From Clavelina lepadiformis (Eukaryota > Chordata > Ascidiacea > Aplousobranchia > Clavelinidae), in NCBI RefSeq assembly GCF_947623445.1, contig NC_135245.1, positions 4,409,501 to 4,473,500 on the forward strand: a DNA stretch of 64,000 nt, read 5' to 3'. Position 1 is the stretch's first letter; each line of letters begins with the position of its first letter. A model generated the notes under the pieces. It worked only from the letters and a program-made list of their open reading frames with translations, made no database searches and had not been told where the DNA came from. Positions 50,701-62,700 of this stretch are shown piece after piece. The position numbers and the translations under genes are program-made.

Positions 50701-53700
50701 CTGTCACAAATTAACGCCATTGGCTCCGCTGGTAGTGCTCATTGTTTATTTAAAATTTCGATCTTTAATTTTATTATTGCCAATCCGCGTGACACTAATA
50801 GCTAGTCTTTGTGCATCATCGTTTTTTTGTTTTTTTGTTTTTTTGACCGGCCCTGCGTGAAAAATGCGATTTTACTCTCTTTTGCGGCCGCTCTCGTATC
50901 TCTGCCATATGGTGTTCGACCTTTGCCGTAGACTTTTCTGCTTGCTTTCATTTTCGAGAAATTTCTTTTCGGCTTTAACATAACATAAAAAATATGCTAC
51001 ATTTTAAGGCTCTGTTGTTTAACGTATACCCAATCTGTTGACTTGTTTATTATCGCCCCCGCAAAAGCCGTCCACATTTTTTAACGGTACGTTATTGCAA
51101 GTTTTAGAAATAACCTAGCCGAACATACCTGGGGCTGTCGCGCGCTTTGGAAATCTAATTCCACCCCATCTGTTTTGGGGAGCGAGTGACTGTGGCTACA
51201 GTCACGTGGGGTCAAGTGTGTTGCTTTGACCCTTTTCGGGTAACCCACTGTCAGTCGCAGAGGTTTTGTTTAGGTGTTTAAAGTGTTATGTAAACTGACC
51301 AATGGATGTTCAGCAGTCTCCATCCCGGGTTGTCTTGTCTGTGTAGAGGCTTATCTATCAACGTAAAGTATGTTTTGATCTGATTTCCAATTCTTATGCG
51401 GCCTTCCCGGATAAAGAAATTGAACCAATTGATCATTTTGCTCGTATGTCTTTTAGTCGTGCGTGTTGCGCGTTTTTTTTACTTTAAGCTGTTTGTCCCT
51501 GCAATCTTTCCATCGTTTTAAGTGTAATATTTTCTTTTATCTCTTTACTCCTCGCTCGTCTTATTCTCTTTGATTCTCTTTGCTCCATGCGCCGCACATT
51601 CCTTCATCATGTGCGGGTCGGGGGGGCGCGTGGGAAACTAATTGAAGCGTGACCCAGGCACCCCACCGGACTCCGACTGCGCCGTTTTAAGACCGAGTCG
51701 CTGGAAAACCGCAGACATTTAGCTGATGAAGACATGATCAGCTTGTCTGTTGTCTTAATTTTGTCGGAAAAGAGCAACCTAACTGGAAAAACACACCAAC
51801 CCCCTGCACGTATGATTTCAAGTTTTTAAATTCCGACTTTGAAGAAACGCAGCATGGGATGTTGTTTTGTTTACGCAACCGCCCCTAGATTTGTTTATTT
51901 TAATCTGATAAGATCACGTCGCTTTGTTGGGCGGCGAAAGTTTTCCTGTCCATGAGTGGTGCAAACCGAATGCACTGTGAAGATATTAAGAAGCTGTTAT
52001 TGGAGCTAGTTGAAAATTTTTTATGCGCCACCTAGTTCCGGTTTGTTATCAGGCAAGTGTCAATGCTATCAACACGTAGAGCAATCCTTTTTTGCGTATT
52101 GTTTTTCGGTGCCCATACGCCGTGGAAGCAAAACCGCGTAAGCAAAACCATTATTGTATAAGATTACACGACGTCCTAAGCGACGGGTCAAAAAGCGCGC
52201 TTTCAACAGGTACTTAAAGTTGAATGATGTTTGGTATGAGCTGGAAACATGATGCCCGGCATGGTAGAAATACCGCCGACATTTTTCAACCGCAGCACGA
52301 ACTTGGAAAAAAATGAGTTTTCCTAAATGACCTGTCTGCCAACTTCCAAGTGAGACTTTGCGTTGTGATTTATGCAGTATGAATGCTTTTGCTCTTGGAC
52401 TGTACGTGGACACCACATGTGTCGGGTCGTTTCAGTGAAATGTTATGACCGCCTTATGGGAATATTCGAAATACTTTGCGTTTTGTTGGCATTTGCCGTA
52501 CAGTTTTGTGTTAAAGTCACCGAAAGTCCTAAACGTGGAGGAAGAATTTTTGAAGAAGTTTTCAGTCTAGTTAAAGACTTAAAACCGCCTCGATCAGATA
52601 AGCTGCTATGAGCCGTGGGAACGACATAACCGCAGATATTAATCGGGCGTGCGTGTTCGGCACGCGATACAACGCACATAGCCTTAAGTCCTGATAATCA
52701 ACTCACAAGGATCGGGCTCTAAACTATTTGTTTTTTAACAGTTTCTACGTTAGCTTCCTGCCGATAAAAACGCTACACTTACAATTTTACATTCTTTCGA
52801 AAACTGCGTTCGCCAGTTTCAGCCAATTTCCTACATATTAAGCGGCAAGTTTCTGAGGTAGCTACAATGGTTTTAAAAATCTGTTAGATTATTTGGGGGA
52901 GCGCACGCTGCCTAAGGGAACCGCGAAAATCACTTCACGTTTTCCTGTAGTGTACTTTCAAGTAGCTGTTGGTTTCCATTAACGCTGACTGGTAAAGTAG
53001 TAGTGTGCCCGATATTAATACTCAGGCGTCAAGAAGGGGTCGAGAAGCACTCAAACACTGTAACTCGCTCTCTTTGACCCACCTTGATTTTATTGTTATT
53101 ATTTATAGTTGCTGTGCTGGTAACTTTGCGTGCGCCAGTGGCCCGTGCAAAACCGTCTCTGATTCTCCCAAACCTGAAACCTGTTTTGTATAAAATTTCC
53201 GATTTTGTTCCAAGTCTCAGACAATTTTAAGTATCCGACACTCGGCCGATATACCAGTTTTTGCATCTTGCCGGAGACTGCTTTGTTGCTATAGTGTTAG
53301 TATGATGTGTTACGGTCGAAGTTACTACTTTATGCGCTATTGATAAAGTGCCCAAAACTATCACTTGTAAATGTGCGCGGCACATCAAAATCGGAACAGT
53401 GGGCATTAACGAAGGCCGTATGACTCGCCATGACACTCGTGAGCCACGTGTGGTCATAGTACAACACGACCTTTAACACATGTTAACCGAGCGGCTAGTG
53501 CTCTATTAAGTCGAAGCGTCAAGACATACGCATACCTGTATTGTGATTAACTGGTGATGGTTTTGTTTGGGTGGAGCTAGTATGGGATTTGCTGGCCAAT
53601 TGCTGTGTTCTCATTTACGCTTGGCCAGGCAGTCAGCCACCTATTTCGAGTATTATGTGGTAGGTCTCTGAGGTCTTGAAAGATCATTAATCTCCGGGAA

Positions 53701-56700
53701 AGATATTCAAGTTTGAACGAAAAGTTTATTGTGACATTGAGTTTCTGAAATTTTCGCTTATGACGTGTACAAATTTATCAAATTGTGAGAAATAAGAGCG
53801 CGTTGGTTAGTGGGTTGACTTTGCTCTTCTGCGAATGGCATAATTTTTTTGAGACATTTTAAGTATTCTGTTATCGCCAGTCTTTGCGGTTCCTTGAAAC
53901 CGGTCTTTTTGTCCGATTGTTTCCCGTTTTGACGTCTTCAGTATAACGTGATAGGACAAAACTTCACAAACTGCATATAATTTGCACTAGACCTGTAATT
54001 ATTTCGAAAGTTAGAGTTATTACGATTTCCATTTAATCCGACCTATCTTTAGTGAGTGATACTTCACAAACCTGTTTCCCATGCGGTTGAAAACGTTTTT
54101 GTTCTTTCAGGTGCAAATACGGTTGGCAGGGGGAACTGTGCAACGAATGTGTTCCCTACCCGGGCTGCGATCACGGTACCTGCACAACTCCTTGGGGCTG
54201 CACGTGCGATACGAACTGGGGCGGATTATTATGTAACAAGAGTAAGTATTGTTTTTTATTTCGCGATTTCCATGAATTCTTTTTATTATTTTCGATGTCT
54301 GAATGCGTACGGCGTGTGTTCTAGTCTGCACAGTCATTGACATTATTATTTTCGTTGTCCAGATCTCAACTACTGTGGAACCCATCTGCCCTGCCGAAAC
54401 GGCGGTACTTGCACCAACCCCGAACCGGACCGGTTTCAATGCTCCTGCCTGGACGGTTTTAGCGGAGTTCACTGCGAAATCGGTACCTTGTTTATTCTTG
54501 CTAAATCGTGAAAAAACTCTGCTATATTTTTTTGTTCTTTTAAATAAAAATTTAGCTGCACGATTAGGACTGTTTTGGTGACGCTTTCGTAATTAGTCGT
54601 TTCGGGTCCAATTGAAATCACAGGGTGGCTAATGAAGACTGCGCGCCGACAAATGCTTAAGTTTTGTTTTAAAGTCAATTATCTGGTCGCTCAACTGGTA
54701 ACATTTCATTACAAATGCCACGATGGGTTTATGACACGTTCGACTGATAATGACCGTTTTGAAACCTGACATTTTTTCAACTTTTTCGACTTGTTTTCAA
54801 CAGCAAATTACATGCTATCCGCCCGTCGTTATACGCTCAATTTTCAAGACGAAGCGTTTGATGTATTTTTATCACCGAGATGTATACTACCGCGAACAAT
54901 GCATGGGCGCCACGTTGTATCCCAAACAGGACTTAGAGTTGAATATGTAAAGATTTATCTGATTGGCTGAAAATGCCGAATATTCTTGACTTTTTCTGAA
55001 TTTTATTTGGGAGGGAGTGGTCATAATCTTAGGTAGATTGACCCACCACTTGCCTCGCTTACTTAGGCCGCAAATTTATGGGTCATGTTAAGTAGTATTG
55101 TGTGAATGTTTATACGAAGTCCAGTCACTTGCACCAAGATAGCTGGTGTATGTGCCTAGCTTGCTATTTTCGCACGCCCATTTCAAACGGTCGTGGGCTT
55201 AATGTCAAATATGTACACAAACAAACGACCTAATCGTAAGCTAAGCTCACGTCACCTGAAGGCTTTAAGTCATTTTACCGCTAGCTACTAACTCGGAACT
55301 ACTATAGGCGTTTAAGCGTATAGGCCCATCAACGTAATATTTTAGATGATATAAGGAAAATGCCTATTTGTCATAGCAGGCACTAAGCAATACTTTTTGT
55401 ATTTTCTGCTTTTTCTTTTTTACAAACATAGTCATTTCACTTGAGTTGTTCCTTTTACGTCAAGGCATAACGTTTGCATATGTTTGCAGCGGAATACGCC
55501 TGCATTTCCAACCCGTGTGAAAATGGAGGTGTCTGCCAAAACGAACATGGAGGATATCGCTGCCACTGCCAGGCTGGTTGGACCGGCCAGAATTGCCAAA
55601 TAAGTAAGATTTTATTTTCCCCGTTTTTGTTGTAGTTTATTGGCCCGTGTGATACGTGACGGGCTTGCAGTAGCCTGTAAGATGCCGTTTAAGTTTTTGC
55701 GGTTTGAAATGTTGCGTTGTTGAAACATCTCGTGGTTCACGTGGGTTGAAATTTCATCGAATAAGCATGAAAAGCTGTCATTCTAAAAGATAATAGCCGC
55801 TGATTTTACCCTTTGCATCTGCAAACCTTTATAACTGTCAGTTCGCCCTGCTTTTAGCTTATTAATTATTAAAGAAGCCGAGAGATAAATGCCTTATATG
55901 ATCGCTGGCGAAGATCGCTTGCTTATCGCTCTTTCTTCTTGGCTAATTTCTTTCAAATTCTTGTCCATTGCCCGCGCACAAATTGGACTATTACACCGGA
56001 TTTCGCCTTAAAGTCTTGAAACGTAAGCGCTCTTCTGCGGTACATACCGGTTCGCACGACATACCGGTTCGCACGACATGTGTGCTAGAATGTTCTATTG
56101 TCATGTAATCACCGTCTTTGTAAATTCAATGGTTTCGGTTTTAGCTCGATTTCCAAATCCAAATTCCAAATCTGATGCGTGCGCTCATCAACGATTGCGG
56201 CAACATGGTTTCATATTTTGATTCCGATCTTGATTTAGATCTGCCAGGACCATCTGTTGGACGTACAGCCACGTCGTCGTGCTTTCCAATCGCCAGTGTA
56301 AGGCCTTAGGCCGCTAATTACGGTGGATTCTGGACCATATTTTGGTCGGTGTCAGTCCTGCGATAATGGTTGATTTTACGAACTGTATGTAGTTTTGTTA
56401 CGTAAGCTTATGCATAATTGTGTGGTGTAAGTCTTGCGGTGACGGTTTCCCATTGTGACGATCTTGCATCCTTGCGTTTTTGTCTCCCACCAGACTACCA
56501 GGTTCTTGCTTATCAACAAAGTTCCACTATGCTTTGAAGGCCTTATAATAACAGGGATTACTTGGTTGTAAAAACATCATTTTTCCGGTAGTAATTTAAT
56601 AACTTTAGAAGATAATTCCAAAACGTTCAGTTTAATTCGAAAAGCAAACATCTCCCTTTTCGAAGAAGTAGACCGAATTCCGTGCTTGTGCCAAATGTAC

Positions 56701-59700
56701 ACAATTATTTACATACTTTAAACCGGCTCTAGCCGGTAAGCATCTGTTCCACTGCTGGCGAGTTAAGCCGCTATTGAGCAATAGCACTAAGTTATTTCGT
56801 CATTATGTTGAACAAATAACTAAAATTGCCAAACCCAAATTTTCATTCGTGGGAATTTGTTTGAGCGTGGGTTCGTTTTGTTTGTTTTGAATCGACGTTT
56901 CCTTCCAAGATTCAGCGAATAAACCGATTTATTATTGGGTAATCAGTTGGGTAAACGGAAAATCCGGAATTCCATACACCCCAACTGTCATAATCGTATT
57001 CAGTTACCTCTGACCACTCGAAGGTCCGGGTTGTAAATGAAAGCGTACAGCCGGGTGAAAGGCTTGGGTTACAGTTAGAGGGGTGCTTAGCATCGCATTC
57101 CCGTTTAAGCGTATCAACGTGTAAACTGTTAACAAATTACGCTAAGAACTTATATAGGACAGGGACACGTGAATATTAAGTTGTCCAATCAGCCACATGC
57201 TATTTTATGACATTTTTCCTGGGTTTCGAGACCTCATTCGGTGAAGGCAACGTTCATACCGTCGGAATTATCTGTTGGTTTCACAGTGACCACTTGTTAT
57301 AACAATCAAATTGGCCGTATCTGTTGGCTGCGTCTTTGTCTGTTAATTCTAGTTAGAGTTTGTCACGCTTTGTCTATTGATCCCAAGTGACGTCAGGAAT
57401 GCTGTCATGGATCAGCGGCCGCAGTCGTGCGTGACGGAACGTCACTCGCATGTGATTAGCGAATTTCGCTGTTGTTGTGCAAGAAGAGTGTTGCCCGTGC
57501 GTCTCTGTCGACGATTGTGTGTGTGTGTATTAGTGTCTTGATGCAGAAAGTTCCTCTACTGATCTGTCCTCTCTTTAAGAGTCGTGGGAACGTCTGACCG
57601 CATTTTGCTTCGAAGCACTCGACCAAAGCACTTGAGAGCCATTGAATAAATTCGTTAATTTCTCGCCTTCGTTTCGCGTCCATGTTGCCAACGCAGTTGA
57701 TTCTGTTCACTTGCCCGATCGATTTCATTCAAAGCCGACAGATAATCTACCATTTAAGTACCCTCAGAAACAGGGGTCCTCGTTTGGGCTGGGTGTAACA
57801 ACGCTCAACGTATGAGCATTGTCGGCAACGTCTCGTTTGATACCGACTACGTTAAGCGACCAGTTATAATAACAACATGCGTTATCTACAGAAGTTTGCT
57901 AAAAATTTCAAGTTGTCCGGATTTACCTGGTTGTCGCCACAAAGTGTCCACTTTGCTGGTTTATAAAAGTCTCAAAAGTATTTCCCTGCCCTGCCCATCT
58001 ACCCACGTTAAAAGTGAATAGTGTTAGTCACGCTAGCTTTGTCGCCTTCAAGAGGCCATTGTAAATTCCTTCAGGATGAACAGTGATCAATGAGATAGAA
58101 TGCTTATCCTTATACTTTGTGCTCCATCATAACCGAACACTTTTTGCCTTTTTCAGATATCGACGACTGTGAGTCAATGCCTTGTGCTAACGGTGGCACT
58201 TGCTACGACCAGACGGGTGGCTTCTATTGTGAGTGTCCGCCACATTGGGAAGGCGCCACTTGCCAGTTAGGTAAGTGCTTGAAATAAAACGTTGCCAAAA
58301 AATTCTGGTTAATTGTATCTTGCAGCCATGTAATGAATGGCTTCTTGTCGGCTTGCAAGAAAGTATCATTTTAGCGATGATTGTCGCCCTCAAGCTACTA
58401 GCCCCTAAGCTTAAATGAAAGGATGGGGTTGGTGTATTTAATCACTGTACTTTTTGCGCAAACAATACGACATTGTAATTTGTAGCTAATTTCTTTTTAG
58501 CTAGGAACGTGTTGTCGGAAACTAAGAAAAAGCAAACGTGTTTTTAACGATCAAAGTTAGGGCTGTTTTCTCAATTTTCCAGCCGTCAACCGAGATACTA
58601 CGCTGCGTGTGAATCGGACTCCGGTGGTAAAACAAGTAGCTTTTTATTTGCTTTACGCAGTCGTTCGTCTCTGGTTCATTTATCTTTGGCAAAATATCCA
58701 AGCCCGTTCGTGATAATGGTAATCCACGTTCAGCCGAAACAGACGTAGCCCTTGGCCTTAGCTCGTTACTCGAACCCTTTCTTCTATCGCCATTTTAAGC
58801 CCACGTCGGTGCCGATTAAATCGATTTTGGGTACTAACTAGATGGTACACAAATTGGGGTTCTCTTTGGCGTGCCGTGCTGGTTTGCACTTGACAGCACG
58901 ACAGCGGCGTAAGATTACGTTGAACTCGTTGTATAATAATGGCCTTCTTGCAAAAGATAAAGCGACACCGTTGGTGCAAAGTAAGTGGTTTCAGTCGTGG
59001 GAATACGCTTCTGCGTCTGCACTAGTCTAAACTTGAACTTTAGGGTTTATTTAAACAAAGATAAGATTGCAGAATCGTCCACTTTCGCACAGAAAGACTT
59101 CTAATGCCACTCCAAAACCAGCAAGATTGTTGCAGGTTTGTGGTTTGAGTTATAATGGGGTAACATCGAGACCCACGTTCCCAGGTTTGCCTCATTTCAA
59201 CGTTGGCATTGCTTGCACTGTCAAAAATTCTTGGCTGGTTTCCCTCGGACCCAAGAAGCGTGTGAAATCTCAAAATCCCAAATCCCTTAATCGGATTTGT
59301 CGTCACCCAAATGTCGTCACCCTTCACCCGAACACCTATTCAACGTGGTCACCCTTCGGGTGTCGCAGCAAAGATTGATTAGATTGTCTAGATTGAACCC
59401 AAAGGAACGAGCATGTGTTTGAAGCAACAATGTAGACCATGGTTACGTGACCTGCAGTACCTCTATCAAAAAAGGGATTTCAATATACATTTAGAAACGT
59501 GAAAGCATTCTAAAAATGCCGGGCTATTTGTGGGCCAAGACAGCCAGATAAGGTATCGGTTACAAATGTATAATTTAACAGTCTCGCTGGTACTTGGACG
59601 TGTAAGGTGGTCCGACGCCCTTTTTACTACATTTATCGGGAATAATTCCCCCCTAAGCCCGTAATAAGCCCCTTCCGTTGCCCTTACAAAGCTTACTGGA

Positions 59701-62700
59701 TCCAAGCCAGGGCGCCAACGATGAAACAGCGCGCAGACAAACAGCACACTGATGTATTATTGATAAGGTTGTTCACTACTTTGTCACGATATACGTCGCA
59801 CAAGAATAGTTGCGGTTCAGCTAAAATCCTGGAACTCCAACCCGGTTCTGAAATGCGCAGGACCGTAAGAGAGTTTTGATACGTTTAGGATATCGTATTC
59901 TCTGAAATGTTTACTCGACGCGAGATTTGAACCCGAGGCCATCGGCATCTCGAAAGAGATTAATTCGAAACAAAACGCTCGCCACTAGAATTTGTCTCAC
60001 TTGCCTAAACCTTCTGATTTCAAAGTTCGGGGTTTCGCTCCTGGAATGCAACCTTCTTTTGTCCCCGGGTGTAACCAATACCACCCATCTTGCGGTTGAA
60101 CCCGGAATTTTTCGCTTAATCTATTCTGGGGACTGATACTAAGTGCAATAACTCTTTAATTTGTAAAAAGGTTGAATTTACTTGACAAACAGTTAATTTG
60201 GTAACGTTATCAACGCACACTGAAAAAATTTAATGCCCTCGAATAGCTTGCTTTTCTTCTTAAATTGATACATAAACCTTAACGTAATTCAACCAGCTTG
60301 GCCAGCAATAAAGAACGATTCGAAGAGATGGAGATTTGAAAAGCACGGGCTAGTTTAACTGCTATTATCTTTGACGAGAAATCGATCCAGCAAGTGGAGG
60401 CCATTCGTCTTGTTGTTGTCGAGATCATTCGACAGCTTCACACTTGGCCTGTTTTTGTCTGCTTGCTAATCTGCCTTGTCTTTGTTTGTACCGCCAAGAA
60501 ACCAGGGTCAGACGCGATTACGCCCCTCCTGATGGACCCGGGACCATCGAGCCGTAAAAAACCTTGTCTTTATTTTGTAAGTTGCAAATGATTCAGCATC
60601 CCATCTGAAACTGCAAGCTGTGAAAAATGGCAGCTGCTGTTGTCGGTGGCGGCGCCACGAAACGAAATGGTAGAGATAAGATGGCGCAATGGCGTTTACT
60701 TTGTCTTGTGGACTGTCACCCAAGCTGTAGGAAACACCGGAGTCCTGTGACGTCTAACAATAGCTATTTTGACATGAGTAAACATCGACATATCATAATT
60801 CTTAGCTCAAGTAGTTAGCTAAACAGCTTTTACGAAATTATACCGGCTGTCTAGCTTTGATTAAACATTAGCAGTCTGGACAATTTGCAAAACTCGAACA
60901 TGACCAAGCAACTTATTGTCATAGCCTGAGCTTTATGGCAGCTTTTTGTGTACAACACGTCATGTGTATTATAAATCAATGCTTGTGTATTTGTTATACC
61001 TCCGTGTGTCGCATAATCTTTAACCGTCTGACAGGGTGGGTTATAGCCGCATTTAGATGAGTTTAACGTTACATTTTAACAACGTAACCATGAAATTACT
61101 TCTGGTAACACAGCGGTAATGCAGTAATACATTAAATATTCTATAATTCGGTACCTTAGCTTTCGAAATGTCTAAGCCTTGACGGTATCAAAACTAGTGG
61201 CCCAAGTACACAGTGTTGCCGGCGCTGGTCTTTGTCGTTTTCGGTGACAAATCAAACCCGTTCTGACAGCGTCCATACCTCTCAAGACGCGTTCTGGTGA
61301 TACAGAGAGTAGCAAAGCGCGGGCGGAATGTGTTCGAATCTCCATTGTTCTCACAAATTTCCCACGTTGCTTGTCACCACAAAACCAAGGGGCGGCGTTT
61401 ATTTTTCGAACGGTTTTGTTGTCACTGTCGATTCGGTGCGGACATAAGGGGAATTATAGGCCCGTTTAGCCAATAAACCAGACGTCTTATATACAGCATA
61501 AACAAAATCACAGTCGTCTGTCAAAGTGAGCTCGGTGTTTAAAGAGTTTTTCTCTTACTTTTTCCACTTTTTTTCGTAGATGCCGACGAGTGCAAGGACA
61601 GTCCGTGTGTTCATGCCAAAAGTTGCCGAAACCTTCCTGGAAATTATTACTGCGTCTGCGAGGACGGCTGGAGAGGGAAGAATTGTGATAAAAGTAAGTC
61701 GTATTTGGTTTTCAAGCAATTCCACTCCGACTTTTAATCCACTGGATTTTATGGTTCTTCGTCTTTCTACGTTTAATTGGATTTCTTTGTAGATATCAAT
61801 GAATGCGTCGGGCAATGCAAAAACGGTGCAACATGCTTGGTAAGTGAATGCAGAATTCGATTTAAAATGTAAACAGAATTGTGACGTCACTATAGCTATT
61901 TCCCGTTTTCTAGTCCAATCCTGTTACCACACGTAGAGCGCGCCCCGTTACGCTAAGTACTTACATCATCTAGATTTACACTCGCGCGGTGGGTGACCGT
62001 AATTGTTTCGCAAAGAACACACAAAAGATCAAAAACCCTCGCCAATGGCAACCTTTACAACATAAACAAATCTGTTTGTGGCGTTGGCGCCACGTCGCTG
62101 TACTTGAGGCCAGGTCAGTCTTGTCGACGAGTGATTGATAAGTTTTAATAAATGTTTTAAATTGTCAAACGCGGGTATGAGACGCCTTGTAATCCAACGT
62201 ACTTTAAACTACTCACGCACTTGTAAGCGTTACACGTTGAAATATCAGAGATTACAAATGGTATTAGGAAAGAGAAAATCTTTTGATTGAGGGCTTTAGC
62301 GCTACGGTATAATCTTTCGATGGGGGCCTGGTTTTAATATCACGGTGAAACAGTATTACACACACACACGATATTAAGATAACCAGTGTTATGTCACCTG
62401 GTGCCTGTACAAATACCAAAACGCGTTAAATTGCGCGCAACCAGTGAAAATATGTCGTCGAGTGCCTACAATGATTTATTTCGCCGACTTTCTGTCGAAT
62501 AAAAACGTTAAATTGAATACCTTTAGCGTCGCCATAGAGTCTGGTAATGTCTTTTGGCCGATAGATGTTAAACTGTGTTTCTTTCTCGTCATCTTGCTTT
62601 TGTATTGCCGTATTGGATCCATATGCAATGGTTACAAAGAGCAATGGGTAGCTAAGTTACTTCTAGTGCGCGGATATAAAAGCAAAACCGCCGCCGTTTA

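Larger units (their letters stand above)
46141..54110 (+). other. Jagged intron 5 (8.0 kb)
   Basis: The largest intron, splitting EGF repeat 1. It contains two CGTGGGAA words, an AT-rich run of TTAATTAA units near 50445-50470, a (GTTTTTTT)n stretch near 50821-50844, and a perfect 8-bp-arm hairpin GTGACTGT/ACAGTCAC at 51186-51205. No nested coding gene was recognised; open frames such as 48258-48748 (-) are Arg/Ser-rich products of the GC-richer stretch and look random. Confidence 0.6.
55604..58156 (+). other. Jagged intron 8 (2.6 kb)
   Basis: Intron between EGF repeats 4 and 5. It holds a short tandem repeat (56042-56075), two CGTGGGAA words and a TG-rich run near 57518-57529. No gene was seen. 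Confidence 0.6.
58271..61579 (+). other. Jagged intron 9 (3.3 kb)
   Basis: Intron between EGF repeats 5 and 6. It holds one plus-strand CGTGGGAA, a minus-strand pair of Su(H)-like words near its 3' end, and a tRNA-like repeat fragment at about 59915-60125. Open frames show no family features. Confidence 0.6.

Noticed and set aside
58580-58640. Possible extra Jagged exon between exons 9 and 10
   Set aside because: A CCAG acceptor-like site and a short open stretch exist, but there is no EGF cysteine pattern, and exon 9 joins exon 10 exactly in phase.
59915-60000. Intact tRNA gene
   Set aside because: A-box- and B-box-like words are present on the minus strand but the acceptor stem does not pair and the anticodon arm is not clear. 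Kept only as a possible SINE fragment.
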